DNA of 64,000 bases, taken from Prevotella sp. (lineage in GTDB: Bacteria; Bacteroidota; Bacteroidia; Bacteroidales; Bacteroidaceae). The position numbers and the translations under genes are program-made. The notes below the pieces were generated by a model. The model did not search any database, was not told the DNA's origin, and was given only the letters and a program-made list of their open reading frames with translations. The stretch spans positions 1 to 64,000 of the forward strand of contig JAEEHW010000082.1 of assembly GCA_016281055.1 (NCBI GenBank), in the 5' to 3' direction. Shown here in pieces: positions 45,189 through 53,402 of the stretch. Position 1 is the first letter of the stretch; every line of letters starts with the position of its first letter.

Positions 45189-46678
45189 TCATGAAATTTA
45201 GAGTAAATGACACTAATCTTGATGTTTTCAGAATCCTCTTCTCCTTTCTTTAGTTTGGTGCTTGCAAAAGACATGTCATGTGTGACTTTTGTAAGTGTCG
45301 AAGTTGATTCTGTTGAATATGCCGTTTCTACAGGAATCAAAGTTACTTTGTTCCAGTTCTCAGATAAAGTCTTTCCTTTTGCTATAGCTTCTTTCCTGAT
45401 GTTGTTCATCATGGAAATCAACAGGGATATATTGCTGAAGGTGTAACCATTTGTCGTTGATGAGTATGTAGCGATATATGACGTTCTGTAATCAGCTACT
45501 TTCCTGTTATCGAAGAAACTATCTACACTGTCAGTTGGCAGAATAAGCAACGTATTCGGAATGGACAGGGATAAATCGTTGTCCTCTGTGTCATTTATAC
45601 GTGGAATGAAGAGGCGCGCGGTGTTTATGGTGTCCTGTTCGTGGTTTGTCGTGATGTTCTCAATGGGGAGAATCAGTTCTGTGAACACGCTTGCTGGTGA
45701 CTTAATGTATGTGCAGCTATTGTCGTTGATGAGAACGTTGAATTTCTCCTTGTCCTGCAAAATCGTTGTTTTTTGTATAATCTCCTCGGTACCCGCAAAC
45801 GAAGTTGTAGAGACGATTACAGAATCTTCTTTTATAGGGAATCTATAATAAACTAAAACCTGTGACGATATGATACTTGCTACATTGCCGATGCCACCTT
45901 CGTGTTTAACGTAGAACCCTGGACATATATTATGAGCAAATTTATAAGAATTTGAATAATAGTCTTTATGGGCAGGGTCAAAATAGTTTCTTAACAGGTA
46001 TGTGCCATAGTTGTTGTAAACATTACCTTCTTTGTCAGTATATGGTGAGTTCAAGGAAATGTTTATTTTCTTGGTGGAACTGGCCTGGCGTTGTTTTTCG
46101 GTGTATACGTAATTTGCTGTAGTGTATGCCATCTGAGAGTGTACGCTTCCGTTGTCGGTGCGTATCATTCCTTCTGCCTCTGGGTCAAATTCCGTTGTAT
46201 ATGTAGTATTCTCCTCATACGGTATGGAAAGTTCGTTGACAGATACTTTCATTAATGCGAGAGAATCACCGAAAGAATTTGATATGGTCAATATGAAACA
46301 ACAAGAGTCTGCTTCAATCTGTTTGTATTTCTCAATTGAAGCATCATACTTCTCCGGTTCTATATATACCTTGTCAATGCTTGGAAAAATGACACTATCC
46401 TTCATTACATGAAACTGTGTCATGTAGTTACATGTAATATAATTGTCCGTCTCGGTATCTTTTATCTTGCCAAGGTAACCGATTCTGGATCTTGATACGA
46501 CCTTGGAAGCGGCAACGGAATGTGAAGCAATGTTGTATTCTTCAGCCATTACACTGATTATATCTGCTTTGTCAGTGAGCGACATTCCTAACGTGTCGGT
46601 AGTGTCATCGCATGAAGCTGCAAAAACAGAAAACGTAATGACAGATATTAAAAAGTATATATTTTTAAAGAGATTCAT
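45185..46678 (-). CDS. DUF4270 family lipoprotein
   Basis: About 497 residues. The start MNLFKNIYFLISVITFSVFAASCDD gives a lipoprotein signal (lipobox around AASC) and matches the usual beginning of DUF4270 proteins (GMSLTDKADIISV). An upstream in-frame ATG at 46708 would add ten residues and spoil the signal. The body is beta-rich, probably on the outer membrane. It overlaps the glycogen-synthase-like gene by 14 bases. In this phylum the pair commonly occur together; function unknown. Confidence 0.88.
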   Translation of the reverse strand: MNLFKNIYFLISVITFSVFAASCDDTTDTLGMSLTDKADIISVMAEEYNIASHSVAASKVVSRSRIGYLGKIKDTETDNYITCNYMTQFHVMKDSVIFPSIDKVYIEPEKYDASIEKYKQIEADSCCFILTISNSFGDSLALMKVSVNELSIPYEENTTYTTEFDPEAEGMIRTDNGSVHSQMAYTTANYVYTEKQRQASSTKKINISLNSPYTDKEGNVYNNYGTYLLRNYFDPAHKDYYSNSYKFAHNICPGFYVKHEGGIGNVASIISSQVLVYYRFPIKEDSVIVSTTSFAGTEEIIQKTTILQDKEKFNVLINDNSCTYIKSPASVFTELILPIENITTNHEQDTINTARLFIPRINDTEDNDLSLSIPNTLLILPTDSVDSFFDNRKVADYRTSYIATYSSTTNGYTFSNISLLISMMNNIRKEAIAKGKTLSENWNKVTLIPVETAYSTESTSTLTKVTHDMSFASTKLKKGEEDSENIKISVIYSKFHE

Positions 46679-47459
46679 AAAATTCAATGTAATCTTTTGC
46701 AAAGTCATCTCCTGAGTGTGCTATTACTTTTGCTGCGGACTTATCCGCATATTCCACCAGGGCGTCTGGTATGTTTTGTGATACTTTTACAATGCCGTCA
46801 GAATGGTCTATTGCAATCTTTGCCAATTCTGTGCTGTCTATTATGTCATTGTATTTTTCAAGTGTCTCCATTGTGACATTGTTGAACAACATACACCTTT
46901 TGAAATTGTCGTCGAAAGGTGTTGTTATATCGTTGTCAAACAGAGAAGTGACAATTTTTGCATTGCCTATTCCCGGTTCATCTTTGTATGCATGTTTCAA
47001 GAACAAAGGAACCAAGTGTGTCATTTGTCCTTGACAATGAATGACATCAGGTGTCCAGCGTAGTTTCTTGATGGTTTCAATTACGCCGCGTGCGAAGAAT
47101 GCGATTCTCTCACCATTATCTTTATATGGTGTGCCATCAGAGTCCAGCATTTGACCTTTTCGTGAGAAGAATTCCTCATTATCGATAAAATATACCTGAA
47201 CTTTCGTTCCTGTTATACTTGCCACCTTGATTATCAGTGGGTGATCTGTGTCATCAATGGGTATGTTTAAACCAGACAGGCGTATTACTTCGTGTAATTG
47301 TCCTCTGCGTTCATTGATGTTACCCCATCGTGGCATAAATGTGCGTATCTCGCTACCAGCCTCCTGTACCCTTTGTGGAGCGTACCTGCCCATGTGTGCG
47401 AGTTCTGTTTCTTCTACGTAAGGAACGATGTCTTGATTTACAAAAAGAATTCTTTTCAT
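46665..47459 (-). CDS. Half-length glycogen/starch synthase-like protein (GT5 N-terminal domain)
   Basis: 264 residues from MKRILFVNQDIVPYVEETE. It corresponds to the N-terminal ADP-glucose synthase domain only (MGRYAPQRVQEAGSEIRTFMPRWG, DVIHCQGQMTHLVPLFL). The KxGGL motif of full enzymes is replaced by ETELAHMGR and the C-terminal GT-B half is missing. Such short versions are annotated as glycogen synthase in Bacteroidetes; catalytic competence alone is doubtful. The ATG at 47552 would overlap the promoter, so 47459 is chosen. Confidence 0.82.
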   Translation of the reverse strand: MKRILFVNQDIVPYVEETELAHMGRYAPQRVQEAGSEIRTFMPRWGNINERRGQLHEVIRLSGLNIPIDDTDHPLIIKVASITGTKVQVYFIDNEEFFSRKGQMLDSDGTPYKDNGERIAFFARGVIETIKKLRWTPDVIHCQGQMTHLVPLFLKHAYKDEPGIGNAKIVTSLFDNDITTPFDDNFKRCMLFNNVTMETLEKYNDIIDSTELAKIAIDHSDGIVKVSQNIPDALVEYADKSAAKVIAHSGDDFAKDYIEFYESL

Positions 47460-47509
47460 TTTACTTGGAGTTTTATGTAAATTATGCAAGTGTGTGCACA
47501 ATTCGAATG

Positions 47510-47517
47510 CAAAGTTA
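47510..47517 (-). promoter_or_regulatory. -7 element of the glycogen-synthase-like operon
   Basis: TAACTTTG on the minus strand (47517-47510), directly after the T run of the terminator at 47527-47562. Transcription would start near 47505 and give a leader of about 45 bases. Confidence 0.5.
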
Positions 47518-47562
47518 CAAAAAAATCCGTAAACTAAAGGCATTTTTGCCAATAGTTTACGG
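47518..47562 (-). terminator. Terminator after the biotin carrier gene
   Basis: On the minus strand CCGTAAACTA (47562-47553) pairs with TAGTTTACGG (47536-47527), followed by a T run. It ends the mmdA operon and abuts the next promoter. Confidence 0.8.
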
Positions 47563-47600
47563 AAAATTAACCTTAAAAGACGAAAAAAGGCTCTATTTTG

Positions 47601-48008
47601 CTATTCAAATGTAATTAGAGGTGTATTTTCTTTTACTGCTTCCCCTTCTTTTACAAGAATTGCTTTTACTATGCCGTCTCGCTCTGCAGTGAGGTTGTTG
47701 TTCATCTTCATTGCTTCTAAAACGACGAGTGTATCGCCTTCTTTTACATCCGTTCCAACTGAAGTGGTTATTTCTACAATTGTTCCGGGTAAAGGTGACC
47801 GTAATGCATCTTGTAGATCATTCTCTCCTTCCGATTTCTTTTGAGGAGCGGGTGGGGGAGGGACGGTTTTCTTCTGTGGCTTGGGTTCGGGGATGACTGT
47901 GACGTTATATGTCTCGCCATTTACGCAGACAGAAGTTGTATCGCCTTTGCGTTCGCCAACATCAACAACATATTCGTTGTCGTTGATGATATATTTATAT
48001 TGTTTCAT
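47601..48008 (-). CDS. Biotin carboxyl carrier protein of the decarboxylase/carboxylase
   Basis: 135 residues, from MKQYKYIINDNEYVVDVGE. It has an N-terminal beta-sheet region, a Pro/Lys linker (VPPPPAPQKK) and a C-terminal biotinyl domain with the biotin-lysine motif EAMKM. It carries CO2 on biotin between carboxyltransferase and decarboxylase. The ATG overlaps the stop of the small OadG-like gene (ATGA), which fixes the start. A second carrier of the same kind is at 51936-52385. Confidence 0.92.
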   Translation of the reverse strand: MKQYKYIINDNEYVVDVGERKGDTTSVCVNGETYNVTVIPEPKPQKKTVPPPPAPQKKSEGENDLQDALRSPLPGTIVEITTSVGTDVKEGDTLVVLEAMKMNNNLTAERDGIVKAILVKEGEAVKENTPLITFE

Positions 48009-48151
48009 TTGTTTGTCATTTTTGCTTGTTTTGAAGCCCATTCTGTTTCATGATGAACAATGGTGATGCGCCCAGATTCATTTTCATGTGAGTTGTACCC
48101 TTGATCATCATGCAAAGCCATGGCTATGGCTGCATATATCTCATTTGTCAT
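48005..48151 (-). CDS. 48-residue OadG-like tail protein
   Basis: A small frame, MTNEIYAAIAMALHDDQGYN and later ENESGRITIVHHETEWASK. It matches the last 45 residues of the full OadG-family protein at 52406-53368 (EIYIAVISMALKQYADDVHDVESGIISIKPHQTEWG). It has no transmembrane segment. It lies 8 bases after mmdA and overlaps the biotin carrier gene by ATGA. In OadG the C-terminal part contacts the carboxyltransferase subunit, so a tethering or assembly role is likely. Confidence 0.78.
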   Translation of the reverse strand: MTNEIYAAIAMALHDDQGYNSHENESGRITIVHHETEWASKQAKMTNK

Positions 48152-48159
48152 AATTGTAA

Positions 48160-49725
48160 TTACATTGGAATACAGCCATGTTTCTTGGCAGGCAGGTTTT
48201 GACGTTTTGTCGCAAGTTGTGCAAGTGCTCTGCAGATACGGAAACGTGTGTTGCGTGGTTCAATAACATCATCAATATATCCGAACTGTGCTGCTTGGTA
48301 TGGGTTTGCAAATAGTTCAGAGTATTCTGCCTCCTTCTCTGCGAGGAAGGCTTTAACGTCTCCGCCTTCTTCTTTTACTTGCTTGGCTCCTTTTGCTTGC
48401 AGCACAGCAACGGCTCCTGCAGCACCCATGACAGCTATCTCGGCCGATGGCCATGCGAAGTTTATGTCTGCTCGTAATTGCTTACATCCCATTACGATAT
48501 GTGAACCTCCGTATGATTTGCGGAGTGTTACTGTGACTTTTGGTACGGTGGCTTCACCATAAGCATACAGCAATTTCGCACCATGCAGTATCACTGCATT
48601 GTATTCTTGACCTGTTCCAGGCAGGAAGCCAGGAACGTCAACAAGTGATACTATAGGAATGTTGAAGGCATCACAGAAACGTACAAAACGTGCTCCTTTC
48701 CTGGATGCGTTTACGTCGAGTACGCCAGCGTATGCAGAAGGTTGGTTTGCTACGATACCAACAGACTGGCCGTTGAAACGTGCAAAGCCTATAATGATGT
48801 TCTTTGCGAATTTTGGTTGTACCTCAAAGAATTCTCCATCATCTGTAATTGCAGCAATAACCTTGTACATGTCGTATGCCTGGTTTGGATCCTCTGGTAT
48901 AATCTCATTCAGAGAATCGTCAACTCTGTCCACAGGGTCATTGCATTGTTTGCGAGGGGCTTCTTCCATGTTGTTGGAAGGAATGTATGATATGAGTGTC
49001 TTTATCATTTGTATGCCCTCTTCCTCTGTCTTGGCGGTGAAATGTGTAACGCCAGATTTGGAACTGTGTACTGATGCTCCGCCCAGATGCTCTGCATCCA
49101 CGTCCTCTCCGGTAACAGTCTTTACCACGGCAGGGCCAGTTAGGAACATATACGATGTTCCTTCCATCATCAGTGTGAAGTCTGTCAAAGCTGGTGAATA
49201 TACCGCACCTCCTGCGCAAGGGCCATAAATCATTGAAATCTGTGGTACCACGCCAGAGGCTAAAATGTTCCTCTCAAATATTTCTCCGTAACCAGCCAGG
49301 GCGTCGATGCCTTCTTGTATGCGTGCACCTCCTGAATCGTTTATGCCGATGCAAGGTGCTCCCATTGTCATTGCAAGGTCCATGACTTTGCATATCTTTT
49401 CCGACATGGTTTTGGAGAGTGAACCTCCATTTACAGTGAAATCTTGTGCGAAGACATATACTAATCGTCCGTCTATCGTGCCGGAGCCTACTACAACGCC
49501 ATCACCGAGGAATTGTTTTTTCTCCATGCCGAAATTGTGACAACGGTGCAGTTTGAACATGTCATACTCTTCGAATGAACCTTCGTCCAAAAGCATGTCG
49601 ATGCGTTCTCTTGCTGTATATTTACCGCGGGCGTGCTGCTTCTCTATGGCTTTCTCTCCACCTCCGAGACGTGCAGTGTCGCGTTTCTCTATCAGTTTCT
49701 TTATTTTTTCTGATTGTATTGACAT
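48160..49725 (-). CDS. mmdA: Methylmalonyl-CoA decarboxylase alpha / acyl-CoA carboxylase beta-type carboxyltransferase
   Basis: A 521-residue carboxyltransferase with two crotonase-fold halves. It shows KYTARERIDMLLDEGSFEEYD, NDSGGARIQEGIDAL and the second-half GAKLLYAYGEATVPKVTVTLRKSYGG. It moves the carboxyl group from methylmalonyl-CoA to biotin. The neighbours (biotin carriers, OadB-type pump, epimerase) point to the sodium-pumping decarboxylase of the propionate pathway rather than propionyl-CoA carboxylase. The family alone does not tell direction. Confidence 0.93.
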   Translation of the reverse strand: MSIQSEKIKKLIEKRDTARLGGGEKAIEKQHARGKYTARERIDMLLDEGSFEEYDMFKLHRCHNFGMEKKQFLGDGVVVGSGTIDGRLVYVFAQDFTVNGGSLSKTMSEKICKVMDLAMTMGAPCIGINDSGGARIQEGIDALAGYGEIFERNILASGVVPQISMIYGPCAGGAVYSPALTDFTLMMEGTSYMFLTGPAVVKTVTGEDVDAEHLGGASVHSSKSGVTHFTAKTEEEGIQMIKTLISYIPSNNMEEAPRKQCNDPVDRVDDSLNEIIPEDPNQAYDMYKVIAAITDDGEFFEVQPKFAKNIIIGFARFNGQSVGIVANQPSAYAGVLDVNASRKGARFVRFCDAFNIPIVSLVDVPGFLPGTGQEYNAVILHGAKLLYAYGEATVPKVTVTLRKSYGGSHIVMGCKQLRADINFAWPSAEIAVMGAAGAVAVLQAKGAKQVKEEGGDVKAFLAEKEAEYSELFANPYQAAQFGYIDDVIEPRNTRFRICRALAQLATKRQNLPAKKHGCIPM

Positions 49726-49781
49726 TGTTGTTATGATTGAATGTTTTTGTCTATATTAATGAACGAATGCCTCGTATATTG

Positions 49782-50195
49782 TTATTTCGTTGCAGGCTCA
49801 CATAATTCTGTCAGTATTCCAGCTGTTGTCTTCGGATGCAGGAAACCTATCATCATGTTCTCTGCTCCTAAACGCGGAGCTTTGTCTATGAGGCGAATGT
49901 CCTTGCCTTCACATTCTACGAGAGCTTCTTTTACACCGTCTTCTACAGCGAATGCCACGTGATGCACTCCCTTTCCTCCTTTTTCTAACCATTTGGCAAT
50001 GGCAGATTCTGGTGAAGTTGGTTCGAGCAGTTCCAGTTTTACTTCTCCTACTTTCAGAAAGGCTGTTTTTACTTTCTGGTCTGCTACTTCTTCTACAGCA
50101 TAGCATTTCAGTCCAAGCACATTCTCAAAGTATGGCAGTACTGCTTCAATGCTTTCAACCCCAATTCCGAGGTGATCAATTCTTGAGATTTTCAT
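49782..50195 (-). CDS. mce: Methylmalonyl-CoA epimerase
   Basis: A 137-residue vicinal-oxygen-chelate fold enzyme. DHLGIGVESIEAVLPYFENVLGL, the ligand His in GVHHVAFAVED and the C-terminal GILTELCEP fit the family. It interconverts (R)- and (S)-methylmalonyl-CoA between the B12-dependent mutase and the decarboxylase. It heads the mmdA transcript and has its own promoter. Confidence 0.95.
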   Translation of the reverse strand: MKISRIDHLGIGVESIEAVLPYFENVLGLKCYAVEEVADQKVKTAFLKVGEVKLELLEPTSPESAIAKWLEKGGKGVHHVAFAVEDGVKEALVECEGKDIRLIDKAPRLGAENMMIGFLHPKTTAGILTELCEPATK

Positions 50196-50250
50196 AGTCT
50201 TCTCTTATTTGATTTGTTTGATATGTTTTGTTAGTATATTAATCTTCATG

Positions 50251-50282
50251 CAAAGGTAACGATAAATTTTGAAAACACCAAA
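50251..50282 (-). promoter_or_regulatory. Promoter of the mce-mmdA operon
   Basis: On the minus strand TTTG (50282-50279), a 20-base spacer, then TACCTTTG (50258-50251): a full consensus. Confidence 0.65.
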
Positions 50283-50483
50283 TATTGCATATAATTTAAG
50301 GTATGTTAAGTTTCCGTATGTAAAAAACTACAGAAAAACCTTTGATTTTTGAAAAATATTTTTGTTCTATAACTCCACTGCCGAGAAAACTCATTTTAAG
50401 CGAGCTTTTCGAGGGCGGTGGACAAGGAGTCCAGAATGAAGGTCGAATCGCGTAGAGGGGCCTTAAAACGCGATTTTCAATTC

Positions 50484-50570
50484 ATAATGCAAAATGCACA
50501 ATGCACAATTATGTTGTACGAAACAAAAAATGCGAGTTGTCCGTAATAATTGTGCATTGTGCATTATGCA
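50484..50570. repeat. AT-rich imperfect inverted repeat (ATGCACAATGCACAATTA type)
   Basis: CATAATG(caaa)ATGCACAATGCACAATTAT at 50483-50512 is complementary to 50546-50570 and beyond. Further copies of the motif continue to 50580. Related wording occurs at 60141-60202 and 61700-61745. Confidence 0.7.
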
Positions 50571-50593
50571 TTGTGCATTAACCAACACCTTTT

Positions 50594-50688
50594 TATGTTG
50601 TAAAAGCATTGCTTTTACGGTGTAGAAGCTACCTGATTGCATAGTAATATGATAGCTTTTACATGGTAAAATGATAGCTTTTACTGCA
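50594..50688. repeat. GATAGCTTTTAC-type repeat cluster, second locus
   Basis: Units TGTAAAAGCATTGCTTTTAC, then two GATAGCTTTTAC copies separated by ATGGTAAAAT. The unit wording and the preceding GTAATAT match the cluster at 2095-2205. Confidence 0.7.
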
Positions 50689-50756
50689 ATTTAAGAAAAC
50701 TTTACATTTTTAACATTGTTCGATTTCTCCACTTTTGGCTTTTTCCTGGTGGCCTT

Positions 50757-51914
50757 TTAGCTAAGGAATCCCAGCAGTGTTCCTGCAGCCACGGCAGAGC
50801 CAATGACACCGGCTACGTTTGGTCCCATTGCGTGCATCAGCAGGAAGTTGTGACGATCGTATTCAAGACCGAGGTTGTTGGATATGCGTGCGGCCATCGG
50901 TACGGCGCTTACGCCTGCGTTACCTATCAGTGGGTTTATCTTGTTGTCTTTTCTGAGGAATATGTTCATGAATTTCACAAACAGTACTCCGCTGGCTGTG
51001 GCAATGATAAAGGCGAATGCTCCCAATGCGAAAATCTTTATCGTGTTCATTGTGAGGAATTCCGATGCCTGTGTGGAGCAGCCCACTGTCAAACCTAACA
51101 ATATTACTACTGCATCGTTAAGCGCTGTAGTGGCGGTTTTTGCGAGACGTGACGTCTTGCCGCTCTCTTTCAGCAGATTGCCGAAGAACAACATTCCGAG
51201 CAATGGCAAGCCTGATGGAACGATAAACGTGGTCAGCAGCAAACCTATTATTGGGAAGAGAATACGTTCTGTCTGTGACACCTTGCGTCCTGGCTTCATC
51301 TTTATGGTGCGCTCTTTGTTTGTAGTCAGAAGGCGCATTACGAATGGCTGAATGACAGGTACCAGTGCCATATAGGAGTATGCACAGACAGCTATGGCGC
51401 CCATAAGGTTCGGACTGAGTTTGCTTGACAGGAATATTGCCGTAGGGCCGTCGGCACCTCCTATGATTGCGATGCCTGCAGCCTGGTTTGGCTCAAAGCC
51501 CAGGGACAGTGCTATCATGTATGCACCGAAGATACCGAATTGCGCAGCTGCACCAATGAGTATCAGTTTAGGGTTACTGATTAGTGCAGAGAAATCTGTC
51601 ATTGCTCCTATGCCAAGAAAAACGAGTGGGGGATACCAGCCACCGCGTACACCTTGGTAAAAGAAATTCAACACGGAGTTGTCTTCATATAGGCCAATCT
51701 CCAGTCCTGCATCGGCACGGAAGGGAATGTTGCCAAGGATGATGCCCAGTCCTATGGGAACGAGCAGCAATGGTTCAAAGTCCTTCTTGATGGCGAGCCA
51801 GATGAAGAATGCACCTACGCATATCATTATGAGATTCCCCACGGTCGCATTGGCGAAACCCGTGTATGAAAGGAACTCGTTGAAATTACTTGTTATGAAC
51901 TCTCCAACAGTCAT
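50757..51914 (-). CDS. mmdB: Sodium-translocating decarboxylase beta subunit (OadB/MmdB type)
   Basis: A 385-residue membrane protein with about ten hydrophobic segments. The sodium-site wording IIGGADGPTAIFLSSKL carries the conserved Asp. It decarboxylates carboxybiotin and uses the energy to export Na+. It is 21 bases after the biotin carrier gene. OadB (oxaloacetate) and MmdB (methylmalonyl-CoA) cannot be told apart by sequence alone; the neighbouring mmdA and epimerase favour methylmalonyl-CoA. Confidence 0.92.
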   Translation of the reverse strand: MTVGEFITSNFNEFLSYTGFANATVGNLIMICVGAFFIWLAIKKDFEPLLLVPIGLGIILGNIPFRADAGLEIGLYEDNSVLNFFYQGVRGGWYPPLVFLGIGAMTDFSALISNPKLILIGAAAQFGIFGAYMIALSLGFEPNQAAGIAIIGGADGPTAIFLSSKLSPNLMGAIAVCAYSYMALVPVIQPFVMRLLTTNKERTIKMKPGRKVSQTERILFPIIGLLLTTFIVPSGLPLLGMLFFGNLLKESGKTSRLAKTATTALNDAVVILLGLTVGCSTQASEFLTMNTIKIFALGAFAFIIATASGVLFVKFMNIFLRKDNKINPLIGNAGVSAVPMAARISNNLGLEYDRHNFLLMHAMGPNVAGVIGSAVAAGTLLGFLS

Positions 51915-51935
51915 AATGTGTAAATGTTAAAAGGT

Positions 51936-52385
51936 TTATGCTATAGTAACGAGTACGGTGCCTTCCATGACAGAGTCACCGGTGTTTACCATTACGGAGG
52001 TTATTGTACCGGCGGTTTCTGTTTCAATGTTGTTCTGCATCTTCATGGCTTCAAGAACAACGACAGTGTCTCCGGCAGCAACGGCGTCACCCACCTTTAC
52101 GGCAACGGATGTCACGGTGCCAGGGAGTGGCGAGCATACCTTCGTTCCTTCTCCTGCTTTTACAGGTGCTGGCTTTTCTTCCGGTTTTGGAGCCTCACCG
52201 GTTACAGGTGCTGCTACCGGGCGTACCACTTGAGTTTTCTTTATCTGGTGTCCTGTAGAGATAGGTTGTTTCATCTCTACTTCAAATTCTGTTCCGTTGA
52301 CGGTAACCTTGGCAATGTTGCCTTCTACCTCTACGATGTCAACCTCATAGTCAACACCTTGTACTTTGTATTCGTATTTTGCCAT
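51936..52385 (-). CDS. Biotin carrier subunit (MmdC/OadA C-terminal type)
   Basis: 149 residues. An N-terminal beta-domain (MAKYEYKVQGVDYEVDIVEVEGNIAKVTVNG), a Pro/Ala linker and a C-terminal biotinyl domain with LEAMKMQNN. It differs clearly from the carrier at 47601-48008. It lies between the OadG-like and OadB-like genes, the usual gamma-biotin-beta order. Confidence 0.92.
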   Translation of the reverse strand: MAKYEYKVQGVDYEVDIVEVEGNIAKVTVNGTEFEVEMKQPISTGHQIKKTQVVRPVAAPVTGEAPKPEEKPAPVKAGEGTKVCSPLPGTVTSVAVKVGDAVAAGDTVVVLEAMKMQNNIETETAGTITSVMVNTGDSVMEGTVLVTIA

Positions 52386-52405
52386 GTTTGTTTCTATTTT
52401 AAATG

Positions 52406-53368
52406 TTATATGTTATGAGAAAAGAATTGGTTGTGTGCACCCCATTCTGTTTGATGAGGTTTTATGGATATAATGCCAGACTCAACATCGTGTACATCGT
52501 CTGCATATTGTTTCAGAGCCATGGAGATGACGGCGATGTATATCTCTTTGTCTCTACCGCGGGTTTCAAAGCCATCTTGAAGAATGTTTGTGGTGACTTG
52601 TCTTACCTTTTCTATCTTCTTGGCTGTCAAGACAACAGGCTTGATAGGCTGGGTGGCTGCAATCCTGTTTCTGCGGTCGGCAATCCATCCGAAGGTGAGG
52701 AAGAATACATACAACAAGGCGAGGCACAAGAACACAATGCCCATGCACATTATGCTTATTCCTATGCCATGTGGGTCGTCGCGCTTCAGTTTGTCAGTTT
52801 TCGATTCTGTAGCCTGTAGCAGGTTGGATGCGTCAGGGGTAACGGCATCAGGTGTTTTCACAACCCATGTGGCTGCTCCGTCAGTGCTGCGCGCATAGGA
52901 TGTGTTGGCACTCAGTTTAGGTACCGTGACACTGTCGATAAGCTCGGTGGCATTGCCATCGTACAAGCCTATCCATACAGCTTTTGTCGTGTCAACGGTA
53001 GCTGAAAGGTGTTTGGGACTACATGTGGGGTTGCTGCCAAGGAAGAACACGATATGCTGCAAGGCTGACAGTTCAGTACTTGCAGTCGTGTTTGGAATCA
53101 TGCTCATGCGCTTGATTCTCTCCTGCACAGACATGTTGGGGTTGAGTACATCCCGATTAGTAGTGATAAACATATTCCGTATGTTGTATGTGGAATGGGA
53201 TGTGTTTACCAGTTCCACCCATGCGGGATGCTTACCATACTCATCTTGAATACTCATGGTATTTATGGTCATCACCTCGTTGATCTTGATGTTCATTGCA
53301 CCTTGTGCAAACATCGTTACGGTGATAGCCATTAATACCGTGAAGGTTAGCAGTCTGTTTTTGTTCAT
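52406..53368 (-). CDS. OadG-family subunit with N-terminal lamin-tail-like domain
   Basis: 320 residues. Signal peptide (ends TMFAQG), then a lamin-tail-like beta domain (IKINEVMTINTMSIQDEYGKHPAWVELVN, about 27-165), one transmembrane segment (ISIMCMGIVFLCLALLYVFFL, about 205-225), and a cytoplasmic OadG-like tail ending KEIYIAVISMALKQYADDVHD. OadG anchors and assembles the decarboxylase pump. The periplasmic lamin-tail domain is an addition to classical OadG of about 80 residues. It is first of the gamma-biotin-beta operon. Confidence 0.85.
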   Translation of the reverse strand: MNKNRLLTFTVLMAITVTMFAQGAMNIKINEVMTINTMSIQDEYGKHPAWVELVNTSHSTYNIRNMFITTNRDVLNPNMSVQERIKRMSMIPNTTASTELSALQHIVFFLGSNPTCSPKHLSATVDTTKAVWIGLYDGNATELIDSVTVPKLSANTSYARSTDGAATWVVKTPDAVTPDASNLLQATESKTDKLKRDDPHGIGISIMCMGIVFLCLALLYVFFLTFGWIADRRNRIAATQPIKPVVLTAKKIEKVRQVTTNILQDGFETRGRDKEIYIAVISMALKQYADDVHDVESGIISIKPHQTEWGAHNQFFSHNI

Positions 53369-53402
53369 GGATATATTGTTTTTAATGTTTTTGTATTCTT
53401 TG

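Larger units (their letters stand above)
50283..50756. other. Intergenic repeat-rich stretch between mce and the OadB gene
   Basis: About 470 bases without a gene. It holds an AT-rich hairpin (50484-50570) and a cluster of GATAGCTTTTAC repeats (50594-50688). The two halves of the decarboxylase gene set lie on either side. Confidence 0.7.
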
